From NCBI GenBank assembly GCA_035772405.1, contig JAYKKM010000224.1, positions 2,521,001 through 2,585,000 of the forward strand: DNA of 64,000 nt, read 5' to 3'. A model generated the notes under the pieces. The model had not been told where the DNA came from, made no database searches, and saw nothing but the letters and a program-made list of their open reading frames with translations. This document shows, one piece after another, positions 33,551 through 45,900 of the stretch. The DNA is from Chrysogorgia sp. JL179-B06. Its lineage: Eukaryota; Cnidaria; Anthozoa; Scleralcyonacea; Chrysogorgiidae. Numbering within the stretch: position 1 is the stretch's first letter; the number at the start of each line of letters is the position of its first letter. The position numbers were made by a program, and so were the translations under genes.

Positions 33551-34389
33551 AGACAAGCTGGTTAAAAAAACTCGGCTGCGCCTCGTATTTTCAACCTGCT
33601 TGTATGTATTTAGAAATCAGAAGAAGCATAAACATTTCTGGAATTCGTATTTTCCATTCAAAGAAATATTTCATTCAAATGTTCTATTAACAAATTTACT
33701 TTACACGATAATACGACAATTCATGGTCTATACCCTTTGTTTCAAATATCTGTTTAAAATATTTATTTAAAATATGTTAAACTTGGACCAGTGGACCAGC
33801 ATCCTGGGTAGACTGTACATATTAAGAGTTTTATTGGCTTTTAAAGCTGTTCCTGCCTTAATTTATTGTCCATGTAACGAAGGTACCGATCCACAAACTC
33901 ATGGTGAATTATTAATGACTGATTTTATGGACGTCGCCGTTGCTAAAAAAACAAGACAAGATAATCGTGTTTTAACCAACCAACAATTTTCTTTATTTTG
34001 CAGAGGAATAGAAATATTCTAACAGAATAAACAACACAAAATCTCATTCGACTTGTACTACACTAATGCTACTACTATACACTACCACTATAGTACTACT
34101 ATAGTTGACTTCAGAGGCCGCGGAAGCACTTGCATGAAAAGTGAGGGCATGGCCAAAAAGGGGCACCTTGGTAATTTTCAAAACAATTGTATAATTTAAA
34201 ACGTTGTACGGTGTACAAAACCATTTGTTTTATTTTGTTTATAAAGAAACAATTTAGCTTTATAACAGTAATTAGTACCTGTATACATTCTGATAATAAC
34301 AATGACATAATCAAATTAGGCGTGTGGAAATTAATTGCACTACTGTATTCATGAATTTATTTATCATGATCTTGGCTAAAAACTGTTTC
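33551..34389. other. Interval without confident genes
   Basis: An 82-codon plus-strand frame at 33774-34022 has no family I recognise. It is followed by (CTACTATA)-like microsatellite at 34060-34105. Otherwise A/T-rich sequence. Confidence 0.4.
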
Positions 34390-34873
34390 TTAAAGACATT
34401 GGAAACAAAAATCAAGTTTGTCTAATATGAAAGAACTCGTAAAATGATAGAGTAACACCTCTTACAACTTTTCCGTATTTTACTTCGTTTTTGAAATATT
34501 TCAGTTTGCTTGATATGTAAATGAGATGGTCTCTGACGTCAGGTGCAGGGTAGAGAATGTTCACTCGTTAAAATATTAGTTCCATCTTCAAGTTTGTTCT
34601 ACAAATTTACTTGAAAATGTGAGTATAATAACTCCTTATGATAATGAACGTTATAAACTTAGCAATCACTGAGATATGACATTTTTTAATGCATGTGTGA
34701 AAATTCTCGACCCTACTCCTGACGTCAGAAACCTTCTCATTTACATATCAAGCAAACTGAAATATTTCAAAAACGAAGTAAGATACCGAAACGTTGTAAA
34801 AGGTGTTACTTTATCATTTTACGAGTTTTTTCATATTAAACTAAACTTAATTTTTGTTGCCAATGTCCTTTAA
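34390..34873. mobile_element. Intact TTAA-flanked MITE (34390 family)
   Basis: TTAA at both ends (34390-34393 and 34870-34873), termini AGACATTGG/CCAATGTCCT, arms ~170 bp ('tcatttacatatcaagcaaa' and complement). A half copy lies at 5010-5190. A TTAA target is characteristic of piggyBac-type transposases, but none is present here. Confidence 0.75.
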
Positions 34874-35142
34874 GAATAATCTTGTTATAAATCACATAAA
34901 TCTTGTTACAATAGCATAGAACGCTAACAAAAACCTAAACAAAAACGTATTCACAAAGTTATGTGTTTTTACATATAGTTAATAGAATAATAAGCTATAT
35001 AATCTCTGGAGTGACCGGTTGCTAACGAGAGAAAGTCTAAAATCCAACAACAAATGTGGTCGCGGTCTCGTACGCTCTTAAATACAGTGTTTGACTGAGA
35101 AATTAAACGAGAAGGCGGTCCTTTTAGGTTAATAAGACTAGC

Positions 35143-35383
35143 TGTTGTGGTCTAGTGGTTACCACACATGTATATGAGCTGGGAGACAAATGGTTCAAAT
35201 CCTTGGTCGGACCTCCACTCAGGGTCTTAAAAATAATTGAGGAGAAAGTGCTGCCTTTGCAATAATATCAGCAAATGGTAAGACTTTCAGGTCTTCTCGG
35301 ATAACGACCTAAAATCATAGGCCCTCAGAACCCCTATCAATTGGGCTTCTAGCCTGTTGGGGTATTCCGTTCACCTATAATCT

Positions 35384-35414
<31 letters not shown>

Positions 35415-35440
35415 CTAAACTAAACTAAACTAAACTAAAA
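35143..35440 (+). mobile_element. tRNA-derived SINE, copy 1
   Basis: The head 'gttgtggtctagtggttacc' carries an A-box-like TGGTCTAGTGG and a B-box GGTTCAAATCC at tRNA spacing (pol III internal promoter). The body 'gtcttaaaaataattgagga' and 'tagcctgttggggtattccg' is shared with 44235-44487. The 3' tail is (AACTA)n at 35392-35440. It would depend on a LINE for mobility; the partner is not identified. Confidence 0.85.
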
Positions 35441-35805
35441 CTAATGGTCGCCTACGAGAGTGGTCGTTCAAAGAGAGTTAAATGCAGGCGCGGATTTAGA
35501 AGTTAGTCGCATAAATTAGATGTAGAATTTGCAATTCAAAATACCTGTGAATAACAATCCTATTGGATAGGTTGTTGTTCTGAATTATTCTTAAGAAAAG
35601 CATAACCAATAGGGTTGTTCATGGAGTGTCTAATTTATGCGACTAACTTCTAAATCCGCGCCTGAAATGTACTATAGACCTGTTTCATAATGGCGACCAA
35701 TTTAAATCTTCCTTTATGTGATTTTTTAATTAGCCTTTAGGGTGTGTCGGTAATTATCAAAAGAATATTTGCTCGTAATAGAATATTTAAAATGGCAGTC
35801 ATTAT

Positions 35806-35915
35806 CTATCTATCTAAGTCGAGCGCACTCGCACAGTTTTGATGAGTTCTTTCCAGTCTCCACGCTTTTCCATGATCTTTGGAAGTTCGGCTTTTGGTAA
35901 GTAAGTAAGTAAGTA
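35806..35915 (-). mobile_element. Short 5'-truncated LINE insert with 9-bp TSD AGTCATTAT
   Basis: On the minus strand it reads AELPKIMEKRGDWKELI and VRVRST before a stop, typical of the extreme C-terminus of a LINE reverse transcriptase, then a (GATA)n tail. The flanks share AGTCATTAT (35797-35805 and 35916-35924). It inserted into a hairpin MITE of the 'tttcataatggc' type (about 35683-35935). Confidence 0.7.
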
Positions 35916-36129
35916 AGTCATTATGAGAGAGGTCTATTTGACAGTTCCAAATAGCTTAGCATCTGGCTGCTATTAATAGCTCAAAATGCGGACAAACAAA
36001 CCAAATTTGACTCACAAATTATTGAAAATTGGCTATTTTCTTTTGTTACGGCCGCGAGAATTATGGGTAAACATGGATACTGACGTCATCTCGACAGAAT
36101 GCTATTGACAGATTGGTCTGTATCCTTTG

Positions 36130-36385
36130 TCTGTATATCAAAAGTGCCATAATACCGTGACTGCATTCCTAAGAGTACAGAAAGACATTCGCGGCTTTCG
36201 ATACGGTGAATTGTTTCAGGAAATATATGTCAAATGGTTTTCATCGTACCTTTCCAACAGATCCCAACGAGTCTTTTTAGGTGCCTCTCTGATAGCTTTA
36301 AGCTAACTGCTACATGAAGTGCCTCAGGACTCGTGTTTATGACCCTGTTATTCACCATCCACTTTAGCAAGCTATTCCGAGGAGG
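36130..36385 (+). pseudogene. LINE reverse transcriptase fragment
   Basis: Shifted frames together show AAFDTVN, KWFSSYLSNRSQRVF and HEVPQDSCL, which correspond to the AFDTVDH, SYLSNRxQ and GVPQGSxLGP motifs of CR1/Jockey-group RTs. Stops and frameshifts indicate a relic. Confidence 0.65.
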
Positions 36386-36397
36386 TAATAATTATCA

Positions 36398-36790
36398 TAT
36401 ATTATACCTCAACTATAAATTGTCCAATCAAAGAGCTAGATTTGTACCACGTGACCAGTCAATTTAAACTCGAATTTCCCGCTTTAACCTCGAATTTCCC
36501 GCTTTAACCTCGAATTTCCCGCTTTAACCTCGAATTCCCCGCTGATGACGTCATCAGCGGGTAATTCGAGTTCGAATTCCCCGCTGATGACGTAATCAGC
36601 GGGTAATTCGAGTTCGAATTACCCCGCTCGTACCCAGTACTCGCGCGTAAACCAAGACGAGCCTGTAAACAATGGAGGAACAACAAGACGTTTCTAGACG
36701 TTTCAAGACAGCATTCAAGATTGTTTCGGTATAATATATCATTTATAGACCCTCCGCTCGGGGAATTCGTCGAAATATTACCCGAGCTTA
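36398..36790 (+). mobile_element. Crypton-like hairpin element, deletion derivative
   Basis: The left end 'cctcaactataaattgtcca' and right end 'atatatcatttatagaccct' are shared with 47030-47700. The middle has four 'cctcgaatttcccgctttaa'-type units and a palindrome with TGATGACGTCATCA. A short frame starting [10 protein letters not shown] runs straight into the right end, so most of the coding part has been deleted. Confidence 0.6.
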
Positions 36791-36926
36791 CAATAAAGCG
36801 AAAACGTTAGTGCAATTTTACGAGTGGTTTTACTATATTACATATCTTATTTCAAATGTTGTTTCTTTTGGTTGTTTATTGAGACTTTTACCTATAGAAC
36901 ACTTGTTCTTGTTAATAACGAAACGA

Positions 36927-36961
<35 letters not shown>

Positions 36962-36965
<4 letters not shown>

Positions 36966-37735
36966 TACCCAACTAAGTCGGTTTTGTTTGATCTACCGAT
37001 GGGATATATATCGCTAATATCCCGAATATGTCATTTAGTGTCCTAAAAGTAGGGGGCGGAATTTGAATATTCCCAGGGGAGAGCGGGGCTGAGTGAACTG
37101 CACAATACAAACAACAAAGGGAGCAAACACACAGAATGCACGGTGCTATATACTGCATATATAGCACGGTGCTATAACCTGTATACAGCACTGTTTCCAC
37201 GAACAAAAACAACTCATTTTATCAAGAAATAAACACGCAACTATTACTGTTTTATTCACTCGTGCCTTAATTCTTTCCAAAATAGAAATTACACCGACTA
37301 AACACGCACTTCCCACTAACGCGTTCGCCACAATCTTCATTACTTCACATTCATCACGATTTGTTGCAGTAGTTTTTACCAATCTGTTTTCATCAAACTG
37401 CTCCGAGCCCGCACTCGAACCTTCCTCATCTTTTCGCGAAAATGATGTACTTTGAGTTATCCAAAAACTCCTCGTCACTATCGGAGGCATCCATTCTAAT
37501 TACATGTTGCTCCCTAAAATTCTCACTGACCACAAGTCTCTAATTTCCATCAATTTTATGTAAATCGCAAAGCCCATAGAGATTTCACTTTGACGTACGT
37601 AATTTAAATAAAAAGAATAATCTATTGAAATTGATTAAAGATCAATAGCTTATTTTAAAATTTAAATTACGTACGTCAAAGTGAAATCCCAATAGGAAAC
37701 CTCCTTTGTTGGGTAATAAGAAAGTTATTGAACCG
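36962..37735. mobile_element. Possible DNA transposon derivative with a short acidic frame
   Basis: TTATTACCCAAC occurs inverted at both borders. Inside, a minus-strand ATG at 37492 opens MDASDSDEEFLDNSKY, then a shifted frame stays open to 37146. I do not recognise the protein; an acidic N-terminus is common in transposase-associated proteins. A palindrome at 37581-37688 lies near the right end. Weak call. Confidence 0.3.
37581..37688. repeat. Palindrome with 'acgtacgt' arms
   Basis: The arms 'gatttcactttgacgtacgt' and complement are separated by about 50 A/T-rich bases: a small hairpin element. Confidence 0.7.
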
Positions 37736-37819
37736 GACCTCGGTCAATTAGTTGTTTATAAACCTCGGGCTACGCGCTCGGTTTATAAACAACTAATTGA
37801 CCTCGGTCGGTTCAATAAC
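37724..37819. repeat. Palindrome around 'caattagttgtttataaacc'
   Basis: Arms of about 40 bases ('gttattgaaccggacctcgg' onward and complement) with a 15-base loop; one small mismatch. Followed by (TA)n at 37826-37842. Confidence 0.75.
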
Positions 37820-38385
37820 CTATACATATATATATATATATGTTTCTAAACCTATAATTACTATAATTCATAGGCAAAACACAAAGAAAAATCACTACCC
37901 GTGTCGGATCTATATATGTGATATAGACCCGCTCTAAATTTCTCCCTGGTTTTTAAAGGCTGAGATAACGTTAATTTTCAAAATTACTACGCCAATGAAC
38001 GCATGAAATGATTCTGTTTAGAAGACATTTACAAACCTTGCAGTACGGTCTATATCTGAGCTCTAAAATACTCGGCTATATATAGTAGAACAACGATTTT
38101 GTCGTGGTCATAAAGTTGAACAAAGCTTTAAAAAACCATGGTGAAATGGTAAATATAGTTCTTATACAAGAACTGTTTGAAAACACTACTAATATAATTA
38201 TTATACACCATAATATTATGTATAATATATAATCACATTTACCAAAATCTATCAATGGCGTATGGGAAAGAGAAATGAGTTCTTAGAAGAACTGTTTAAA
38301 GATTTGAGAAATAAATAGGCTTTAAATAGGCTTTATTTTAAAGCCTATTTATTTCTCAAATCTTTAACCACTACTATACTACCGC

Positions 38386-38935
38386 TACTATTTCTATACT
38401 ACTACTATACTGCCGCTACTATACTACGATTACTATACTGCACTATCACTACTAGAACTATAATACCGCTACTATACCACTATTACCGCGACAGCAACGG
38501 AAGTTCCTTAGCGTTGACCTTCCACCATTGCAAAGGTTCGTCATCTCCGTCAATAACTGGCTGTGACAGGTAAATGCGCGTCAAATTATTCACGCGTGTG
38601 ATCCGCTTACTCGATGCTTCCGGCGCTTAGCGGCAATGCTTCACAATGTTGCAAATTTTTGGCATTATTTTAATGCCATTTTGCTTCAATATTACGGAGT
38701 TTCAAACGTTTTCCCGATTTTTTCCCGGTTTTTCGGTTTTTTCGGTTTTTCGGTTTTTTGTCTAAAGAAAAACCGCCCGACCCTACTACTACCATATGCC
38801 ATACCACTACTATCTCTGGCTATGATACTTTTTTGACTATACTGAAGTTACAGTACTGTACTACAGCCATATACGTACTATACTATTACCACCACTGCCA
38901 TTCAACTACACGCTTCTATACTACATTTTTTGACC
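38386..38935. repeat. (CTACTATA)-type microsatellite around a hAT fragment
   Basis: Irregular 'ctactatactac' and 'ccgctactata' repeats run at 38386-38485 and again at 38780-38930, with a 'cggttttt' run at 38720-38760 between. Flanks the hAT transposase fragment. Confidence 0.6.
38489..38590 (-). pseudogene. C-terminal fragment of a hAT transposase
   Basis: The minus-strand frame reads LSQPVIDGDDEPLQWWKVNA, ending ELPLLSR and a stop. The DPLxWWxxN core belongs to the hAT C-terminal dimerisation domain. Only about 33 codons are visible. It could represent the source family of the local hAT-like MITEs, but no terminal repeats link them. Confidence 0.65.
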
Positions 38936-39527
38936 GATATATATTAATAACTTGAAAAAAGGCTTAAAATTTATCAAATTATTCGTAAAATTCACTGGAA
39001 AATGAGATAAAAGAAAAATTAAAATCATGACATCATAGTGTTTACGTTGATAAAGAAAATAAAATAATGAATAATGGCAAAATATCCTGGTACCGAACTT
39101 TCAACTCAGTCACCACTTACCTTCCTAGACTGTTTGACTTTGTTGTGATGCTGTTCGGTTTTCTTCATTTCTATATAGCAGATTGAGAAAGAGAAAATGT
39201 ACTGATCTGTATGCTCTTGCTCTCGTCCGATCGATATTTGTTATTTATCACATCTTAACAAAGGACATAGGTCAGCTGAAACGAGACTATGCCAATGGAA
39301 AGAATATTGAACGTTTTAGGCCTACACACGCGCTAAGCACACCTCGTCATTACGAACAGTGGTTTTTGTAAATTACGAAGTGATATAGCCAATCAGGTGA
39401 CGTTTCTAGTATAATATAAATTAATGAGTATAGCATGTATTAATGTTGGTTTACTGTGTTATGAGGGGCTGGGGATGACAATGGTTACATGCTGCATATA
39501 ATTTATACGCTAGTTAGAAATTTATGA

Positions 39528-39712
39528 AAGTAACTTTGTAACTGTAATTAGTTACTTTGTTGTCTTGTAACTTTTACTGGTAACTATTTACATTTATCCT
39601 AATATAATTGTAACTGTAACTAGTTACTTTGTTGTCTTGTAACTTTTACTGGTAACTATTTACATTTATCCTAATGTAATTGTAACTGTAACTAGTTACA
39701 AAATAAAAGTAA
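39528..39712 (+). repeat. ~76-bp tandem duplication ('gtaactagttac')
   Basis: The unit 'gttactttgttgtcttgtaa' plus 'taactatttacatttatcct' is present twice with a partial third. It lies just below the end of the last visible coadhesin-like exon. Confidence 0.8.
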
Positions 39713-39744
39713 CTGTTACAGCACTACATATAAAGCATATTTAC

Positions 39745-39904
39745 CTGTGCACGTATAAACACCAACACGCATGCAAATATCGTGAACATTTCTTCCACCA
39801 CTTGAGTTCCAATGAATTGGATTGAACCTGACATAGCGCGCTTTCACTGGTGGAATGATGTTATTCTCCTTCACATTTTCACGATCACTGTTTGCTGTAA
39901 GAAG
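39745..39904 (-). CDS. Coadhesin-like exon: F5/8C domain, last part
   Basis: 160 nt, phase 0 in and 1 out. The acceptor CATTCTTCAAG was chosen over a nearby TTACAG because only it keeps the frame. It encodes [16 protein letters not shown], then [15 protein letters not shown] and [11 protein letters not shown], the conserved end of a discoidin domain. If the GTAAAT donor is not used, the frame runs nine more codons to a stop. Confidence 0.9.
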
Positions 39905-42900
39905 CTTGAAGAATGAAAATATTTAGGTCGAGTGTTAGCAATTGTTATATATATTATGATCTGAGTACAGTTTAAATTATAAAATGTAATTATAACGTTT
40001 TATTATCATCGTCTTGGCTTGTGAGCGGTTTTCAACGCAGCTTTTCTGCAATGTGATTGGTTCCTGAGCGGTCTTTACGTAATATGTATCAAAACACCTA
40101 GAAGTATGTCGAGACCGTGGTAAAGAACTATTTCGAGTTCTTGATATAGTTTCTCAAACGAATCAGTATTTAAAGTGGCACTACGATGAAAATTCACCCC
40201 CGTCTTATAGATTTTCTTTAGCATAGAATAGTATTTCAGGGTCGAAAGTGATCATCGATGTAAAAAAACTAAAAAATGGTATTTTAAAGTAAGTATTTTG
40301 AGCTCTGAAATCACTATTATTTAGGCCACCATTACTAAAAACGTGTTCCAAGTGAGCCCGCAATTTCAAAAGATAATATTGTTCATGACGTCAGATTCTC
40401 AATGCTACGCCTGAATTTCAGTCGAGGTTACTTGTTTTCTTGTTTTCTTCGAGAAGTAGATGAAATGTACGTTCAGCATGATTTACTTGAAGAATTAGCG
40501 ATGTGGAGTCTTCGCGTTGAGAATTTGACGTCACTTCGTTACGCTGGTCAGGAACATGAACGATTAATGGCGGACATAACAACTCCAAATTCGGAGTCAG
40601 AAAAATAATACTTGCTATCGTCTAATCGCAAAACAGTTTCGATGTTCAAAAATAATACTTGCCATCGTCTAATCGCAAAACGATTTTAGCAGCTCTGCTT
40701 TATAAATACGTAAAAATATCGATAGGTAAAAATGTGATCGTAGTGGCACTTTAAAGAGAAAATTGAGCTGAAAGTTGGCTTAATTTATGAAAGTTCTTTA
40801 CCACGATATCAAACCACCGTCATGCCACTGATTTCCTTTGTTCTATCTTTATGAATTATTAATGAGTTTGAGAAACACAGGTAAAAACCGGTCGTTACAA
40901 AACAACTGCAAGTTTTAAAAAATCGCGAAAAAATTGAGGAAATGTGAGAAATTTAAAAGAGCCATATAATAAAAACCTTATTAATTAGCCTCGTTTGGTA
41001 GATCGGCAAACTTATCCTGTCGTTGGTGTACTGAAAGACCGCGGGCAAGATAATTTTACGGTAAATACCTCCTGCTCGATCATGAAGTTTTTAATATTCC
41101 TATTTATATAGACCTAATATAGCTCTAGCTAAACCTAACATAAAATCCCAATTTAAATGACATGATTTTTCATTGCGGATGAAAAACTCACTTTGGGAGG
41201 AATAACCATACAAAAATTGTGACGCTTTTTAATTGAATCGTGAAAATTAGTTTTAGTTTTATCAAATTTATTGGGTTAACTACAAAATTATTTGTTTACA
41301 AAAAATTCAGAGCAAAAGAGAAAATAATAACAAGAGAAAACAACAAGAATGTCAAAAAGTAGTGACAACGCATGCAGGGCGCGAACGGGACGCGTATTGA
41401 AACGTACAATGGCGTATGTCCCTGTGACAGGGACAGTCCCTTGCGATTGACCGGAACAAAAGTGCTGAGTAATATCGGGAAAGGAAACTCTTAAATATAG
41501 TTACACTAGAGAAACTACTAGGTGGAGCTACTTAACTTTGCAATACGATTAAAGCATGGCTAATAAAAAGATAGTTTTTCTACTATCCATGATTAAAGTA
41601 AGATGCCTGATACGTACTAGTTTTACAAGATGGAGCTTTCAGAATGAGAGTAGGATTAAGACTAAGTCGTGTTCGGCCGTGAGTTTTGAAGATAATTTGT
41701 CGCAGTATACCGTAGTGTTAAATTCCTGAAGTAGTATAGGACATGGCGGTTCTGACACATTTTACCATTTTTTGGTTTACCTGCCCAACTCAATAACATT
41801 TGCATGGCAGGTACCTAGTGCATGTGTCTTGATGCTGTTTTTCACCAGATAAATTAAAGTCAATCAAATATTTTTAAAAATCCAAAATAATCAACAATTA
41901 ATAATCAAACCCCTAAAACCACAAGATGAAGCCAACTAACCAACATGAAACCATACAATGGTTATCATTCCACATCCCTAAACCCATAAAATATGTCTTC
42001 ACAACGTAATCCGTCCAAATCTTAAAATCAGAAAATAATCCCAATCTTAAAGTTTTTTCAACAATAACAATTAACAGGACCCTTAGCAAATACTTGTTTA
42101 CAAACAGTAACACCCCCACTTAGTTATACTTTAAAATTCTTGCTCTCCCATTTCAAAAAACATCAAATATCACTTTCTGTAATCCACGAGTTGTGTTTAA
42201 CATAACATAACCATTTTACTAACACCATTTAACAATCTTCTTTAACTCACAATCTTCTCAACACGATAAACATCATCTTTCTTATCAACACAGCTGACAA
42301 CTCCTGTAAAACTTTCCAATAATAGATTCTCCTTCATGGTCCACAAGCTCATACACATTTGGATTACGACATATGACCCTCATGCACAATTTTAAATAGT
42401 TCTTCAGTGAAATTGGCTTCATTACCTTTTGTTAATTTGCTCATGAATTGGGATATTCGTACCGTATCACCAACTTTAAATTTTGGTAATGGATGCTCTG
42501 CTAACTAAAAAAAGTTCACGTGGGAAATCAGCGAGACCTGTGTGTCGTTTCTTGACATTTTAATTTCGATTAATGGTGATTCGCTCAAAACGTCTGTCTC
42601 GTATACAAGCCTACGGACTCCCATAGTTATATTTATTCTCTTCCTCTCACCCCAACCACGGCTAAGCTGCAATCCATCCTTTATTCTCAGCTCTTGCGTC
42701 TTCGCCATTATATGTAGAGACAACCAAGATTTTGAAGCCAAATAAATGGAAATGAGATCTTTTTTCTTCAACGTGGTTACCCTACCAACCTTCTAGACCT
42801 TGCTACAAAAAGCCTTGCTTGTCATCTTAATTGAACTACATTTGGAACAAGTTTCAATTTTAATTCAATTTAATTTAATTTCAATTTTAATTTCAAAATT

Positions 42901-45900
42901 CAATTTTAAAGTTAAAGATATTATTAATAGGAATTTTCACATTTTACAATTATTTTGCGTAATAAAAACGGCATCCGTGATTCCGTAGTATACATACTAT
43001 ATAATGCCCTAAAACAAAACATCTCGGCACCAGCGGGAACATTTTCTTGCGGCTGTTCCCGCTGCTACACATACCCTTTCGTCAAGCCTACCAAAGTTAT
43101 TACCTCCCCTAAATCCGACTACCTGCACTATCCGTCATACTTTTTCATGCACATACACCACCATCATTTCTTGCATTTCTTGCGATAGATGCCCTAAAAT
43201 CTACATCCATTCAATGAAACTGGACGAAACTGAGGTTTGCTGAACATCTTCAATTCGTTCCGTGAAGAACAATGATGAAAGTCTGTGCCATCCTTCCCAT
43301 CTCAGGTGGTAACAATAACCGCAAACGGCAAAAGAAGCGTCTCATTTTTAAACTTGTCACCACACATCCCCATGCATGGCATTTGTTTTTTTTAGTTTAC
43401 AAGGAACTTTATTATTAGTACATGCACAGCTTTCATTCCTTTTCAAGTTTTTGTTTCCTACCGTTTTATTCCCACCGATAGCCCCTTGAGTATTAAACCT
43501 GTCATTACACCCTTGTCTAGTTCTCCCTCCCCCGCTCATGCAGTCTGTTTGCTGATCGAGTAGAGAAATAGAAAATTAAATTATTTAACTTTTCGCATCT
43601 CATTTATTATCAGTTTGTTTATCTCCCGTGCATCATTTGATTGGCTACTTTCAACTTATGTCACCCTTTTGGCATATATAAGCCCTACTGCCCTATATAT
43701 TTATTTTATTTCATCGTGTTTTATTATGATGAACGGTTCCGCTTCAAACGTCAGTATTTCGTTGCTAAAAATCTCAGCAGTTCACCACATTTTCGCTTTA
43801 CTTACAGTTTTATACTGTTTCCAGGTTCTTCCATCTTCACTGTAGTTAAATTTGTAAAACGTCACCCAGTTACGGGACTCTACCGATGCTTGACCTTGGG
43901 TTCCAAGTTTGGCGATCTTAATTGGTAACTTTAAGTCAATTTGAATGAATTGATCCTGACAGTTAGAAACAGATTGAGAGTGTTCCGCACACCACGAACC
44001 TAAAGAAAATCCAAACAAATGGATAGGACATAAGAAATATCAACTATTTACATATGCTGATTACATATGCTGATGCAAACACGAGAGGGAGTTTGGGAAG
44101 ATTTGAAAGTTTATGTTAACCTGAGCCATAGGCGAGGTTTTACATAAGTAATTTCGAATTCTCCCAAACTCCCTCAATTGTTTACATCAGGATATATGTA
44201 AACACAAAGCATCCATTTTCTGTTTCTTTGATATTGTTGTGGTCTGTGGTTACCACACATGTTTATAAGCTAGGAGACACAGGTTCAAACTCTGGGTCGG
44301 ACCACCACTCAGGGTCTTAAAAATAATTGAGGAGAAAGTGCTGCCAGCAATAATACCAGCAAATAGTTCTCGGATAACATACTTAAATCGTAGGCCCTCG
44401 GAACCCCTATCAATTGGGCTTCTATCCTGTTGGGGTATTCCTTTTAAAGGAGTGATAAACATAATAAACTAAACTAAAATAAGACTAAGAAATATGCTGT
44501 GACGTCATAACCAATCAGTGTGCGTACGTGGTAATGCCGATGAAGTATTTTCAAAGTTGTTTAACTCTTTCCTGTCCGGCCCAGTCAAGATTAAAAATTG
44601 AAATTCGACAAGCGCCAGGCACATGAGATCCACTCACATGCCAAGTTTGATTTGATTTCATAAACAACTCTGCGATTGGTGGCATTTTGAATATTCATGA
44701 TGCTACGCGGGCGTGCAAGATGGCATTTTCTAGAAAAATGGAAGTTTTTCAACCTGATTTATGATAATTATGCTAATTAATATTATCATGTGACTTGTTC
44801 GGAAAATTCAAAAGCATTGGTAACAGCCGGTTTATTGGGATTTCAGAAAAGGTATGGATTTCGCAACAGTTATGGATAATTCCCGAGATATCAATAGAAC
44901 AAAGAGGTAGTTCAATTTTGGATGTTTTTCAGCCGGACAGGAAAGAGGATACTGTGATGAAAAATTGTGTTTTTTTCTAGAAAATCCAAGTACAACACCA
45001 AATAAGTACATTCACTTAATATTAAATCAAAATAACTTTAATCTTCGTTGGACAAATCGCAAATGGCGATAATTCCTTAATTGCGGCAATACAAAATGGT
45101 CAAATCAAATCGGTGATCCCACAACGGAGCAGTTGGGGGGACTAAGTCGAGATGGCTATATGACGTCAAACATGACTACAAATTAACATAGGATTTGACA
45201 TTTCAGCGATCGCGGCTTGGGTCTACGAGATCCATGGGAAACTCCAGAAAATGAAAGAAACAACACTAGTAATAGATCATGGCGACGTGTGCATTTTACA
45301 ATACAAATTGTGAAAAATATCAGGCGATAGAGCTGTGAGGAAACTAATATTGGTAACTAGGAAGCCGTTAATCAGCAACAAGGAAGCGTTAATCAGCATT
45401 GGAACTCCCTCATTACGTCATAAAACGTAAACGTCAGTTGAGATCTTATCACAAAGACAAATTCATTGAGCTAAGTACCAACACTGAATCCTATAGAAGC
45501 TCCTATTGCTGCAAAACCATCAAAGACTGGAACTCATTGCCCAGCAATGTCCTAAATATAGATAAATCCTCATCATTCAAGAGAGCTCTCTTGGGAACGA
45601 TCAGATTTGAATAATCAGATTTTTATTAATTATTAACTATTTATATCTTTTTCATTTCTTATATATATATTTACATTTTTTATATATATATTATATATTT
45701 TTATATTTATTAATATATTATCATAATTTATTATTATTATTTATTATTTCTCACATATATTAGATATCCCCTATAGTATATCCCTATGTTTTGCAGTGAT
45801 GGGTATCCCCCTTTGTAGGACCCGCCTATAATGCAGATGTAGATGTCGTTACCTGCTAAATCTAATGCTAAATGTTGACATGTTATGTAGCTTATGGTTT

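Noticed and set aside
33774..34022. 82-codon plus-strand frame as a gene
   Set aside because: No recognisable family, no splice context or repeats to support it; kept only as part of an uncharacterised interval.
36931..36962. (AT)n run as an origin or regulatory site
   Set aside because: Simple microsatellite; several similar runs occur across the window with no associated feature.
39885..39904. Alternative acceptor TTACAG for the last F5/8C exon
   Set aside because: It would enter in the wrong phase after the preceding phase-0 donor; the upstream TTCAAG acceptor keeps the frame and matches the domain length.
40402..40608. 68-codon frame as a gene
   Set aside because: It lies wholly inside a TTAA-flanked MITE and has no recognised domain.
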